Shown here in pieces: positions 36,764 through 46,368 of a stretch of 58,656 nt of DNA (the first letter of the stretch is position 1; each line of letters opens with the position of its first letter). The DNA comes from Bacteroidota bacterium (GTDB lineage: Bacteria > Bacteroidota > Bacteroidia > AKYH767-A > 2013-40CM-41-45). The position numbers and the translations under genes are program-made. The notes below the pieces were generated by a model that saw nothing but the letters and a program-made list of their open reading frames with translations, ran no database searches and was not told the DNA's origin. The stretch is taken from assembly GCA_004295015.1 (NCBI GenBank), contig SHNE01000030.1, positions 1-58,656 on the forward strand. The letters are read 5' to 3'.

Positions 36764-37609
36764 ATGATAGAGATAGGAAAGTATAATGAGCTGAAAATTT
36801 TCAGCAAAACTGATATTGGTTTGTACCTCGGAGACGGCATAGACAACGTGCTCCTTCCTACAAGGTATGTGCCCGTCGGTACAGAGATTGGTGATCAGTT
36901 GGAAGTGTTTGTTTACCTCGATAATGAAGACAGGCCGGTAGCCACCACTTTAAAACCATATGCATTGCTCGATGAATTTGCCTTTCTGAAAGTAAAAGAG
37001 GTAAATCAGTTTGGTGCTTTTTTAGATTGGGGAATTGCAAAGGATTTATTCGTTCCTCATTCTGAACAAAGAGTACCCTTGACTGTAGGTGAAAATGTCC
37101 TGATTTACGTTTTCAAAGATGAGTATTCAGGAAGGCTTGCTGCAACATCAAAGTGGAATAAATTTTTAGAAGACACTTCTGATCTGATTGCCGGGGAAGA
37201 GGTTCAACTGCTTATTGCCGAAAAAACAGATCTTGGTTTCAGAGCTATCATCAATAATACAATGGAAGGCGTGCTTTTTCACAATGAAATTTTTGAAGAT
37301 TTGCAGATTGCTGAACTTAGAAGAGGCTATGTCAAACTGGTTCGCCAGGACGGTAAAGTCGATTTAAGACTTCAACAGGAAGGGTATAAGCATATTGAAG
37401 AAGCTAAATTTATTGTGTTAAATCAGCTTAAACAAAATGGAGGTGCATTGGCACTTGGTGATAAAAGTTCTGCAGAAGATATTTCCCGGCAGCTCAAAAT
37501 GAGCAAAAAGGCTTTTAAGAAGACGATAGGTGGACTTTTCAAAGAACGATTAATAAGTATCTCTGATTTTGAGATCAGGCTTCTCGGCCCGCCGGAACAG
37601 GCCTTGTAG
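36764..37609 (+). CDS. cvfB: CvfB-like S1-domain RNA-binding protein
   Basis: A 281-residue protein with three S1-like beta-barrel segments and a C-terminal winged helix. The segments include GDGIDNVLLPTRYVP, LDEFAFLKVKEVNQFGAFLDWGIAKDLFVPHSEQ and GFRAIINNTMEGVLFHNEIFEDL. The C-terminal wing has GDKSSAEDISRQLKMSKKAFKKTIGGL. This is the CvfB/YitL layout: an RNA-binding protein that affects virulence gene expression in Staphylococcus. Its Bacteroidota role is unknown. It lies between the GNAT-nitrilase fusion (46-base gap) and an outer-membrane protein gene (53-base gap), all in one direction. Confidence 0.85.
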   Translation: MIEIGKYNELKIFSKTDIGLYLGDGIDNVLLPTRYVPVGTEIGDQLEVFVYLDNEDRPVATTLKPYALLDEFAFLKVKEVNQFGAFLDWGIAKDLFVPHSEQRVPLTVGENVLIYVFKDEYSGRLAATSKWNKFLEDTSDLIAGEEVQLLIAEKTDLGFRAIINNTMEGVLFHNEIFEDLQIAELRRGYVKLVRQDGKVDLRLQQEGYKHIEEAKFIVLNQLKQNGGALALGDKSSAEDISRQLKMSKKAFKKTIGGLFKERLISISDFEIRLLGPPEQAL

Positions 37610-37662
37610 AGCCTTTTAGTTCGGCTGTACCGGAAAAGTATTTTATTATCTTGTCTTCCCTT

Positions 37663-38496
37663 ATGAGCCTTTTCAGTAAGTGTTGTATTTGCTTTTTGAT
37701 AATGTTTGCCGGAATTATTTTTAATAATTCCGGGCTTAAGGCACAGGATAAAATTGTGCGAACGAACAAGGACACTGTATTGGCAAAAGTTATTGAAATG
37801 ACTTCCGATAAGATTAGATTCCGTCGCTATGGAATGAAGACGGGTCCGATTTTGGAAATTTATAAAAATCAGGTCAGTAAAATTATTTATGAAAACGGTT
37901 CTGAGCTGGAGATAATATACGACAGCTACTATGTGTCACCGGATTTATTGGTTCATCCTCCAAAAAATGTTTTTAAAGTTGACTTTATCTCGCCATTTTT
38001 AAATCATGTGACCATTGGATACGAGAGGTTGATTAAATCCGGGTTAAATCTCGATCTTAAGGGAGGACTTATAGGATTCAGAATTTCAGAGGGAATAGAC
38101 TACGCAGAAGGCTTTTTGGTAAAGGTAGGTGTCAAATACATCTGGACCACTCAGGCAATTTCTCGAGGCTTAAAATACACGCATCCATTCAATGGTAAAT
38201 ATGTGAAACCTGAATTAGTCTACAGTCATTTTAAAACCTTTGGACAAAAAGGTCAGATCCTATATAACAACTATGCATTGTGCATTAATTTTGGAAATCA
38301 ATATATTTTTTGGGATGTTCTTACTCTGGATTATTATGTAGGGCTTGGATACGGTCTTCAGTATTCTGATTATGATGCTACGTCTACCTATGATCGAAAT
38401 GACATAGATCTGAATTATTTACACTCTCATTTTTATTTTGGAAAGAAGCTACCCATTGTATTAAACGGCGGAGCTACCATCGGATTAATTTTTTAA
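37663..38496 (+). CDS. Exported protein, probable outer-membrane beta-barrel
   Basis: A protein of 277 residues. I take the ATG at 37663, as the longer frame starts at TTG; it gives a signal peptide ending LKAQ. The first mature segment, KIVRTNKDTVLAKVIEMTSDKIRFRR..., followed by YKNQVSKIIYENGSEL, is a small domain common before barrels in this phylum. Residues about 105-277 alternate polar and aromatic residues as in a beta-barrel and end with GGATIGLIF, a plausible barrel C-terminus. It is last in the co-directional group with cvfB and ends five bases from the convergent giant gene. Function unknown. Confidence 0.7.
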   Translation: MSLFSKCCICFLIMFAGIIFNNSGLKAQDKIVRTNKDTVLAKVIEMTSDKIRFRRYGMKTGPILEIYKNQVSKIIYENGSELEIIYDSYYVSPDLLVHPPKNVFKVDFISPFLNHVTIGYERLIKSGLNLDLKGGLIGFRISEGIDYAEGFLVKVGVKYIWTTQAISRGLKYTHPFNGKYVKPELVYSHFKTFGQKGQILYNNYALCINFGNQYIFWDVLTLDYYVGLGYGLQYSDYDATSTYDRNDIDLNYLHSHFYFGKKLPIVLNGGATIGLIF

Positions 38497-38500
38497 TCCG
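38481..38500. terminator. Short symmetric hairpin between convergent genes
   Basis: CGGATTAA-TTTT-TTAATCCG forms an 8-bp perfect stem covering the end of the plus-strand gene. The two stop codons are only five bases apart, so one symmetric element may serve both strands. The stem is short, so this is tentative. Confidence 0.35.
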
Positions 38501-38501
38501 C

Positions 38502-41500
38502 TTACCGGAACAATGTAACATGTCCGATCAGTCTGTGTTTCTTGCCTCTAAAATCCACAACATCCAGTACCCATTCATATACATCAGCCTGGCATTGGTT
38601 GCCATTGCCAAAATAGGTTCCGTCCCACGCAATAGCCCGATCGGTTGAATGGTAAATTTTTCTGCCCCATCGATCCAGTATCCACATGCTATAATCGGTA
38701 TAGCCTATTCCTTTTGCAATAAAACCGTCATTGACTCCGTCACCATTTGGTGAAAAAGCATTGGGAACATTAATAATAAATTCCATTTCTACTCTCACTG
38801 TGCTGTAAATAGTGTCGGCACATCCTCCGGGACTGTGAACGATAAGCCGGACAGTATATGTTCCGGAATCCGGATATTCGTGAACAGGATTTGATTCATA
38901 GGAAGGATCTGTTCCGTCTCCAAAATCCCATTCCCAATAATCAGCGTTAATGCTCTCATCATAAAATGAAATGCCCGGGTTTAATACAGTAATTTCCGGT
39001 GAAGACTGTGAAAAGGCTGCTTCAGGGTAACCATATACTTTCACTGCTTGTGGAACCAGTAATTTTGCTGTACAGCCTTCAGGACTTACAATGGTGAGGG
39101 AAACATCATACACACCGGGAACGATGTATTCGTGTGCAGGTTCAGCCTGAGTGGAGGTGGTATTATCGCCAAGATTCCATAGATAACTTGATCCGGTCGC
39201 AGCGACGGAATGATTTGTAAAAAGAGCATTTACAGGTGTACATCCCTCAATGCTTTGCGGCAGAAAAGCCACTTGAGGTAAGGGGTGTACAATTATGCTT
39301 ACTGAATCTTTGGCTGCAGGTGTACCACATCCATCTGTAACGGTCACCACAAAGGTCGAATCACCAACAGGTGAAATTGTACCTGTGCTTCCTATAATGC
39401 TTCCGTTGTTCCATGAATAAGTATACGGACCACCATTTCCGCCGGAGGCAATGGAGGAAATATGCGCAATATCGCCTTCGCATATGATACTTAAATCTGC
39501 TGCAACAACTGAGAGGGGTGGATGAACATTGACAGGTATTGGTAATGCTGAAATGCTACATCCGTTGCTGTCCACAACCTGAACTGAATAGCTCGTCGTT
39601 ACCAAAGGAGATACAAGATGGGAAGAATCTGTCTCACCGGTGTTCCATAAGTAGTTGTACGGACTGGTCCCACCGGAGACTATTGCACTTATCTGCGCTG
39701 ATTGCCCGATACAAATTGTTGTGCTTCCGGATAAATTCAGATTCATTGGTGCAGGCGCTGTGATGCTGGTGCTGGCAACAATCACACATCCTTGTGCGTC
39801 TGTAATACTTACAGAATAATTTCCTGAGCCTAATCCATTCAGATTAGCGGTGCTGGCATTTCCGGGCGACCAGGAATAGTTATATGCCGGTACACCACCT
39901 GTAACAACTACTGATGCTGCTCCATTCATGTCGCCATGACATTTCAATTGACTGGAACTAATCACTGGTACCAATGCACTTGGCTGAACAATCGTTGTAG
40001 ACACAGAGTTGGTACAGCCATTGGCATCAGTGATTAATACAGAATAATTTCCTGCACTAAGATTGCTTGCAGTTTCTGAACCGAGTCCACCCGGATTCCA
40101 ATTGTAAGTGAAAGGAAGCGTACCTCCGCTTACATTCACAGAGGCAGATCCGGTTGACATACCATAACATGCTACATCAGTTTTACTGATACCTGAATTT
40201 AAAAGTGAAGGCTGAGTAATGATCACCTGATGCGTAGCAATACAACCGCTATTATCGGTCACCCGAACTGAATATGTTCCTGCACTTAAATTTGTTGCCT
40301 GCATAGCAGCGCCACCTGAAGGGCTCCAGGCGATTGTATATGGTGGTGTCCCGGCATTTACATTAATTGCTCCTGATCCATTATTGCCGCCATAACATGA
40401 AACGTTACTTTGAGCCAGCGGCGAAATTACCGGTCCTCCTATGCTTGCCACGTTCACAATTGCAGTAGAAGTACAGCCATTGGCATCTGTCACTATACTT
40501 GTATATTGTCCGGGAGTTAAACTATTAGCTGTGGAATTATTTCCTCCGAATGGCGACCATGAATAGGAAAAGCCTGCCATGCCACCACTGGCTACGACGC
40601 TTGCACTACCATTCCCGATAGCGCTGCACGAAGCAGGAGTGGAAGATGTCGACAATTGAATTGCGCTTGGTTGTGTGACGCTGACTGAAGCAGTAGCCGT
40701 GCATGAATTGGCGTCTGTGACTGTCACTGAATAGTTTCCCGCAGGTAAACCGGATAAATTATCTACAGTTCCTGTGGCATTCGACCAATTATAAGAGTAG
40801 CCGGGACTTCCTCCAATTGCTGTTACAGATGTTGTTCCATTTGAGGAACCGAAGCATTGAGCAGGACTTGAGCTTGTAGTAAGATTAATGGCACTTGGTT
40901 GTGAAACAGTCACATTTGAAATCTTAGTACAGCCATTCCCGTCGGTCACCGTAACTGAATAAGTCCCTGCAATTAAACCTATAGCAGTACTGTTAGTTCC
41001 ACCTGAGCCGGACCACTGATAGGTATAACCCGGTGTCCCACCACCGGCAACAATACTTGCTGTACCGTTGCTTCCCCCAAAACAGGAAACGTTTGTATTG
41101 GAAATTACATTGATTAATGGTGATGGTTCCGAAATAGAAAATTGATGACTGCTAAGGCAGCCATTATTGTCAGTCACATTCACCGTATAGTTTCCTGCAC
41201 TTAAATTAGTTGCCTGAGCATTTGTTCCTCCGCTTGGAGTCCAGGAAATAGAGTAGGGTGCTGTACCTGCAGAAACACTAATGGCTGCAGAGCCTGTATT
41301 TGCTCCATTGCAGGCAACATCTGTTACTGCTCCCGGGGCTATTAATGGCCCGCCTATACTTCCCACTACCACATTTGTTGAAACGGTGCATCCATTAATA
41401 TCCGTCACCACTACAGAATAGTTGCCTGAGCTTAGTCCTGTAGCACTTGCAGTGCTTGCGTTTCCGGGCGACCATAAATAAGTATTCCCACCTGAGCCGC

Positions 41501-44500
41501 CTGAAACTATGACAGTTGCTGTACCATTATTTATAGCACTACATGCTGCCGGCGTTGACGAGCTGACTATTTCCAGAATAGCAGGCTGAGTAATTTGTGC
41601 TGTGGATGTGCTTGTGCACCCATTTGCATCTGTCACGATTACAGTATAATTTCCGGCGCTGAGACCTGATAAATTATTTGTGGATGAATTTCCTGTGGAC
41701 CATTGATAGGCATAAGTCGGTGTTCCGCCGGCGGCAACAACTGAAGCAGACCCATTACTCATTCCAAAACATTGCACCGGAACCACGCTACTTGCAATAC
41801 TAAGTGCTGTCGGTTGGTTTATGTTTAAATTTAAAGTTTGAGAGCAGGCATTACTGTCAGATACCACAACATTGTATGTACCTGCAGGAAGACCTGTAAT
41901 GGTGGAAGTGGTTTGACCTCCTGAATTCCATAGATATGTATATGGTTGAATACCACCGGTTGCACTTACAGATGCTATTCCATCGTTTGCTCCAAAGCAA
42001 AGTGCGTCGGAAGAGCTGCTTTGAACAAGCAATGCTGTCGGTTGATTAATCGTTACTGATGTTGATGCGGTACAGCCATTATTATCTGTGACAAGCACTG
42101 AATAGTTTCCGGCAGCTAAACCGGAAATTCCTGCTGCACTTCCACCTCCGCCTGACCACCAGTAACTATATGGTGCTGTCCCTGCAGATGCCTGAGCACT
42201 TGCTGTTCCATCATAAGAGCCAAAACATAATGCATCAGTCGAGTTGGCTTGCACCAGAGGAAGTGGATTGACAACAACTTCTACTGTATCACTATTTGTA
42301 CATCCCGCAGCGTTGGTAAGAACTACCGAATAACTTGATGTACTTGCCGGGCTTACTGTTAAAAGATTTGTGCCAGGCCCTCCGGGTGACCATACGTAGC
42401 TCAGGTTTGCCTGTGCATTTATGTCAAGCACTACAGATCCACCGAGACAAATACTCTTGTCATTCATGGGATTGAATGCAGGAAGTTGATTCACCGTAAT
42501 GTTAACGGAAGCCTGCGCTTCACAACCGTTGAGATTAGTAACGCTTAGCATATAGGTGATAGATTGCGATGGTGAAACCGATATAGATGCACCCGATTGA
42601 TTTCCCGGATTCCATAAGTATGTTCCACCACCACTTCCGGTAAGATTGGCAGTTTCACCTGCGCATAGAGTTACATCATTTCCGGCATTTGGAATAGGCA
42701 GCGGGAAAATTGTTACAGCTTGGGTGATGGAATCTGTACAACCATTTGCATTTACGATGACAAGTTTGATGTTATAGCTTCCTACCGTGTTGTAAACGTG
42801 CGCAGGATTAGGAACATTGGAGCCGCTTGCATCTCCAAAATCCCATGTATAACCCGTGATTGCACTGATGCTGTTACTTTGGTTTGAAAAATTCACCTGT
42901 GAGCCAACACATGCGTCATTCAAATTAAAAAGAGCATCCGGTTGATCATTCACCAGATTCAGGGTTTGTATGGTTGTGTCTACGCAACCTCCAACTGCTT
43001 GAGCAATCAACATTACCTGATACGTACCGACTGCAGCATAAGTGTGCGAGGGAGAAGTGCCTGAAACACTATTCCCATCACCAAAATCCCATGTGTATGA
43101 AGAAATTGTTCCTCCCACAATGGTAGATTGATTTGTGAATTGAACATTGAGGCCACTACAGGAATAAAGCATAGTAAAAGCTGCAGCAGGAGTGTTGGTT
43201 CCTGCTAAGACCTGAACTGTGTCCTTTGTACTGCAAGTTCCGTCTGAAGCGGTTACAATATAGGTTCCGGGGCTTGCGGAAATTGTGGGCCCTGTCGCTC
43301 CATTACTCCAGCTATAGGTGTAGTTTCCATTTCCTCCTGATGCTGAAGCTGTAATCGTTGAGTTAGAATTGCAACCTACAGATACATTGGGTCCTGCATT
43401 AACAGCGAGTCCACGTACTGTAACACAGTAGGAATAAACCTGACTTCCTAGGAATGGACAGTTATCATCTTGAACGAGTACAGTAAAACAATATGGATTC
43501 GAACTTATATCAGATGCACTTGGCGTCCAGCAAAAACTTGCAGATTGCCTGTTGCCTGGATTGACGGTAAAAGTTGCATCAGGGATGCTTTGATCCCAGC
43601 TGATTGTAGTGTTTTGCGAGGCATTTGGATCAGAACTCTGAATATTAAAACATAACTGTGTTCCTGCACAAACACTCGTTGCGAAACTGTTCGTGCCATT
43701 AATACCGGTAAGTGCCGGCAATTGATTATTGCAGTCAATAACGGTGACCTGTATATCTCTTTCCACACTGCCAATCAAGACTCCATTTCTGTATTCTTTA
43801 ACCAGTACTGCCATCACAGTTATCTCCAGTGAAGTCGGAGTCATACATATATCTCCTGTTGCACTGTTAAAAGTCATCCCGGGACTGCTTGAAAGCGGAT
43901 TGTTCGGAGAGAATGTTCCATTATATTGGACAGGCAGGCCAGGACTATCATATGGGGTGATCACCTCGTATACAAGCGAGTCTCCGTCAATATCATAGGC
44001 TCCATGGTTGTAGCAATATTGTTGTCCTAAACAAACAAAAGGCACCGGGAGGTTAGAAAAGGTTGGAGAGTTATTGCAAGGAGTAATAAGATTGTTTAGC
44101 GTAGCAAAAACATAGATTTGGGTACTCGAAGGAAAATCAATATTCGTTATGGCTGCGTTCCTGCAACATAAATTATAACTCATTGTCCAGTCAGCACACG
44201 GTCCGGGAAGTGTGACTGTTCCCCGGTATATATATTCCTGGATACCAGTAAATGTACCTCCGTTACAAGTGGATACTTGCGAAGGACAGAGTGGTGTTAT
44301 TTCCTGGCCGGTTCCGGGAATTAAACTCAATGTGGCAAATCCGGCTGGAAAACAGGACGAAGTAAATGCTATGTTCGCAGTTTGATCTGCCGGCACTCCT
44401 GCACAATCCCGATAAAAGGACAAAGTAATTTCGTACGTGTTTCCACCCAAACAACGGTATGTCAGGTCAGCTCCCATCGAATGAGAAGCTTTCGAACCTT

Positions 44501-44567
44501 TAGGATTGAATCCCCAAAGAAGCACAGTGACAAGTACGGGTAAAAATTTATTCAAATGAAAAGACAT
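38502..44567 (-). CDS. Giant SprB-repeat/PKD surface protein with T9SS type B domain
   Basis: A 2021-residue exported protein. After the signal peptide comes a Cys-rich module (about 28-280; GADLTYRCLGGNTYEITLSF). A cadherin-like stretch and Ig-like segments follow, then two PKD domains (about 460-610). Eleven SprB-type repeats of about 75 residues (about 770-1600) each carry a C-F/Y/N-G-x-x-N/D-G start and a GLxAGNYSVxVTDxNGC end. Two further Ig-like units and two PKD domains (about 1760-1915) precede the C-terminal CHU_C/type B sorting domain (about 1930-2021; VPNAFSPNGDGVNDGF, RWGRKIYHS). SprB is the mobile gliding adhesin of Flavobacterium; this shorter relative should be a T9SS-exported adhesin. 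Type B cargo is normally retained on the surface with SprF-type help, but no sprF is adjacent. Confidence 0.9.
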   Translation of the reverse strand: MSFHLNKFLPVLVTVLLWGFNPKGSKASHSMGADLTYRCLGGNTYEITLSFYRDCAGVPADQTANIAFTSSCFPAGFATLSLIPGTGQEITPLCPSQVSTCNGGTFTGIQEYIYRGTVTLPGPCADWTMSYNLCCRNAAITNIDFPSSTQIYVFATLNNLITPCNNSPTFSNLPVPFVCLGQQYCYNHGAYDIDGDSLVYEVITPYDSPGLPVQYNGTFSPNNPLSSSPGMTFNSATGDICMTPTSLEITVMAVLVKEYRNGVLIGSVERDIQVTVIDCNNQLPALTGINGTNSFATSVCAGTQLCFNIQSSDPNASQNTTISWDQSIPDATFTVNPGNRQSASFCWTPSASDISSNPYCFTVLVQDDNCPFLGSQVYSYCVTVRGLAVNAGPNVSVGCNSNSTITASASGGNGNYTYSWSNGATGPTISASPGTYIVTASDGTCSTKDTVQVLAGTNTPAAAFTMLYSCSGLNVQFTNQSTIVGGTISSYTWDFGDGNSVSGTSPSHTYAAVGTYQVMLIAQAVGGCVDTTIQTLNLVNDQPDALFNLNDACVGSQVNFSNQSNSISAITGYTWDFGDASGSNVPNPAHVYNTVGSYNIKLVIVNANGCTDSITQAVTIFPLPIPNAGNDVTLCAGETANLTGSGGGTYLWNPGNQSGASISVSPSQSITYMLSVTNLNGCEAQASVNITVNQLPAFNPMNDKSICLGGSVVLDINAQANLSYVWSPGGPGTNLLTVSPASTSSYSVVLTNAAGCTNSDTVEVVVNPLPLVQANSTDALCFGSYDGTASAQASAGTAPYSYWWSGGGGSAAGISGLAAGNYSVLVTDNNGCTASTSVTINQPTALLVQSSSSDALCFGANDGIASVSATGGIQPYTYLWNSGGQTTSTITGLPAGTYNVVVSDSNACSQTLNLNINQPTALSIASSVVPVQCFGMSNGSASVVAAGGTPTYAYQWSTGNSSTNNLSGLSAGNYTVIVTDANGCTSTSTAQITQPAILEIVSSSTPAACSAINNGTATVIVSGGSGGNTYLWSPGNASTASATGLSSGNYSVVVTDINGCTVSTNVVVGSIGGPLIAPGAVTDVACNGANTGSAAISVSAGTAPYSISWTPSGGTNAQATNLSAGNYTVNVTDNNGCLSSHQFSISEPSPLINVISNTNVSCFGGSNGTASIVAGGGTPGYTYQWSGSGGTNSTAIGLIAGTYSVTVTDGNGCTKISNVTVSQPSAINLTTSSSPAQCFGSSNGTTSVTAIGGSPGYSYNWSNATGTVDNLSGLPAGNYSVTVTDANSCTATASVSVTQPSAIQLSTSSTPASCSAIGNGSASVVASGGMAGFSYSWSPFGGNNSTANSLTPGQYTSIVTDANGCTSTAIVNVASIGGPVISPLAQSNVSCYGGNNGSGAINVNAGTPPYTIAWSPSGGAAMQATNLSAGTYSVRVTDNSGCIATHQVIITQPSLLNSGISKTDVACYGMSTGSASVNVSGGTLPFTYNWNPGGLGSETASNLSAGNYSVLITDANGCTNSVSTTIVQPSALVPVISSSQLKCHGDMNGAASVVVTGGVPAYNYSWSPGNASTANLNGLGSGNYSVSITDAQGCVIVASTSITAPAPMNLNLSGSTTICIGQSAQISAIVSGGTSPYNYLWNTGETDSSHLVSPLVTTSYSVQVVDSNGCSISALPIPVNVHPPLSVVAADLSIICEGDIAHISSIASGGNGGPYTYSWNNGSIIGSTGTISPVGDSTFVVTVTDGCGTPAAKDSVSIIVHPLPQVAFLPQSIEGCTPVNALFTNHSVAATGSSYLWNLGDNTTSTQAEPAHEYIVPGVYDVSLTIVSPEGCTAKLLVPQAVKVYGYPEAAFSQSSPEITVLNPGISFYDESINADYWEWDFGDGTDPSYESNPVHEYPDSGTYTVRLIVHSPGGCADTIYSTVRVEMEFIINVPNAFSPNGDGVNDGFIAKGIGYTDYSMWILDRWGRKIYHSTDRAIAWDGTYFGNGNQCQADVYEWVLDVVDFRGKKHRLIGHVTLFR
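39962..41790 (-). repeat. Two tandem four-repeat blocks inside the SprB array
   Basis: Within the gene at 38502-44567, SprB repeats 3-6 and 7-10 match as blocks. The first member of each has QCFG-x-SNG, the second CSAI-x-NG and a distinctive SIGGP end, the third GTAPYSISWTPSGG or GTPPYTIAWSPSGG, and the fourth a NTNV/KTDV start. The block length is about 915 bases (305 residues), so the array grew by duplication of a four-repeat unit. Confidence 0.65.
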
Positions 44568-44893
44568 TTTTACTTTGTTAATTTGCAGCTGTATTTTTTG
44601 TCATTCGGACTTCTTAAAACACAGAAAAGATGAAGGGCAGAACTCTACTAAAAATCTTATTGCTGCATGAAAATTAGAAAGCAAAGTTCATTTCAGCAAA
44701 TTTATTTTATTCACTTGCATATTTCTAAGTCTGACTGAGAAAAAAGCCTGATTGAATGGGAACCTGTATTGTATTTTACCACTACAATTTTGACGGAATT
44801 TTGAAATGCTGCCAGGAATTCACAAATTCGGGCGGAGGAAGAAGAAATACCGGTTTTGTTATTTGAAGTCCAACTTGTTTAAGTATAAAAAAA
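44568..44893. other. Divergent intergenic region with no gene
   Basis: About 325 AT-rich bases between the start of the giant surface gene and the VOC gene. It must contain both promoters. No exact TAnnTTTG core, hairpin or coding frame was found. Confidence 0.35.
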
Positions 44894-45289
44894 ATGAACC
44901 AAAGACTAGCTCACATTGCCATAATTGTGGATGACTACGACAAAGCAATCTTATATTACACCAATGTACTTAATTTCGAGTTGATAGAAGATACGGTCTT
45001 ATCAATCACCAAACGCTGGGTGCTCGTTAAACCTTCAGGTAGCGGCACCTGTTCGCTACTGCTTGCAAAAGCAGTGGGGGAGGAACAGAAAAGATTTATA
45101 GGAAACCAGAGTGGAGGTCGTGTTTTTTTATTTTTGCACACTGACGATTTTCAGAAAGATTATCAAATGCTAATCAATAGAAAGGTGGAAATTGTCAAAG
45201 AAGCTTCGGAGCAAGAGCATGGAACTGTGGCTGTATTTAAAGACATCTACGGAAATCTTTGGGATCTCATCCAGCCAAATCATTCTTGA
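44894..45289 (+). CDS. VOC (glyoxalase/bleomycin-resistance) family protein
   Basis: A 131-residue single-module vicinal-oxygen-chelate protein. The first beta-alpha-beta unit has RLAHIAIIVDDYDKAILYYT with the metal-type His8. The second has RVFLFLHTDDFQKDY and ends in FKDIYGNLWDLIQPN, where the usual metal Glu is replaced by Asp (WDLIQ for WELIQ). Enzymes of this fold include glyoxalase I, dioxygenases and antibiotic-binding proteins. The substrate is not predictable. It is monocistronic, and the next gene converges on it. Confidence 0.82.
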   Translation: MNQRLAHIAIIVDDYDKAILYYTNVLNFELIEDTVLSITKRWVLVKPSGSGTCSLLLAKAVGEEQKRFIGNQSGGRVFLFLHTDDFQKDYQMLINRKVEIVKEASEQEHGTVAVFKDIYGNLWDLIQPNHS

Positions 45290-45327
45290 TTTGGAAGAAA
45301 ATTAATTCGCATAGAATTATTACTTCT

Positions 45328-46161
45328 TTAATTCCTTACAATTTTAGTCGTATAACTTCTGCCTGATGTCTTAATATTCAAAGTGTAAATTCCCGGAGCC
45401 AAGGCTTGTTGTTCTATCATAAGCGTGGCGCTGCTTTTCTGATTGTAGACAGCTATAATATTATTCAACAGATTTTTACCTGCAACGAGTTTTCCATTGA
45501 TATCATATATTTCAATGGCTGCATCTTCACTGAATGTTTCAGAAAAATCAACCCGAATGAATGAACTGGAAGGATTTGGATATACTTTCAATTTATTCTC
45601 ATCTGCTTTGCTATTTGTACCGCTTGAACGGGTTAATGCGAGCTCATCAAATGAAATGGAGGATGAAGATTGTTGACCGCCAAAAATTCTGATTTCACAC
45701 GAATCTGCACTAGTGAAGTTTTGAGAAATGGGAATTGCAAATGAATGATAGAAAGGGTTTATGCCCCCATAAAAAGCAAAAGTACCACTATCTATTAACT
45801 GATGGTGTAAGTACAGTTTAACACTCAGGTGTGCAGAATCATTCGTCAGAATCTGATTTCGAACAAAGCCGCTTAGAGTCAAAGGATGTTGTTGTACGTG
45901 GAAGCCAACAGAAGCTTCCGGAACCAGTCCCCCTGAATTGATTAAGCGCATCGCCAAATTACCTGAATAACTATCAGAATCCGGTTCTACGGTAGTCGGC
46001 ATAATGGAGGTATTATTTGTCTGCCAACCTGCCGGGTTGTAATACCATGACAAAGAATACCAGCGTTCAAAGCCCGAGTTGGGAATACTGTCGATGTTGT
46101 TAGCAAATAGTGCATTCGATTGGCAGAGAGTAAGGCTGAGAATAAATATCAAGTTTTTCAT
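45328..46161 (-). CDS. Secreted protein with T9SS type A sorting domain
   Basis: A protein of 277 residues from the ATG at 46161, which gives a clean signal peptide (MKNLIFILSLTLCQSNALFA); an upstream ATG adds seven residues. The body (about 25-195) begins IPNSGFERWYS...NPAGWQTNN, like carbohydrate-binding-type jelly-roll domains of the phylum, and contains SISFDELAL near its end. The last 80 residues form a type A sorting domain (VYPNPSSSFIRVDF, GIYTLNIKTSGRSYTTKIVRN). Export through the T9SS is well supported. The jelly-roll and sugar-binding suggestion is inference. Confidence 0.8.
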   Translation of the reverse strand: MKNLIFILSLTLCQSNALFANNIDSIPNSGFERWYSLSWYYNPAGWQTNNTSIMPTTVEPDSDSYSGNLAMRLINSGGLVPEASVGFHVQQHPLTLSGFVRNQILTNDSAHLSVKLYLHHQLIDSGTFAFYGGINPFYHSFAIPISQNFTSADSCEIRIFGGQQSSSSISFDELALTRSSGTNSKADENKLKVYPNPSSSFIRVDFSETFSEDAAIEIYDINGKLVAGKNLLNNIIAVYNQKSSATLMIEQQALAPGIYTLNIKTSGRSYTTKIVRN

Positions 46162-46368
46162 GGCATTGAATTTATTTAGCATCCAAATTACTAAAACAAA
46201 ATGAAAAAATTATCCTGCAATTGTCATCTTATTTATTGATAAGATTTTTTTACTAAATGTAGTAGTCCGGAAATCATTCGAAGATTTCTTCCAAAAATTC
46301 AATGTGATTTTTTTAGAAAGAATATTCCGGATTTTCAAGTACGAAAATCTCTCCATTAACTTAATATT

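Noticed and set aside
43470..43998. Frames antisense to the giant surface gene
   Set aside because: Shadows of a repeat-rich coding region with consistent minus-strand domains.
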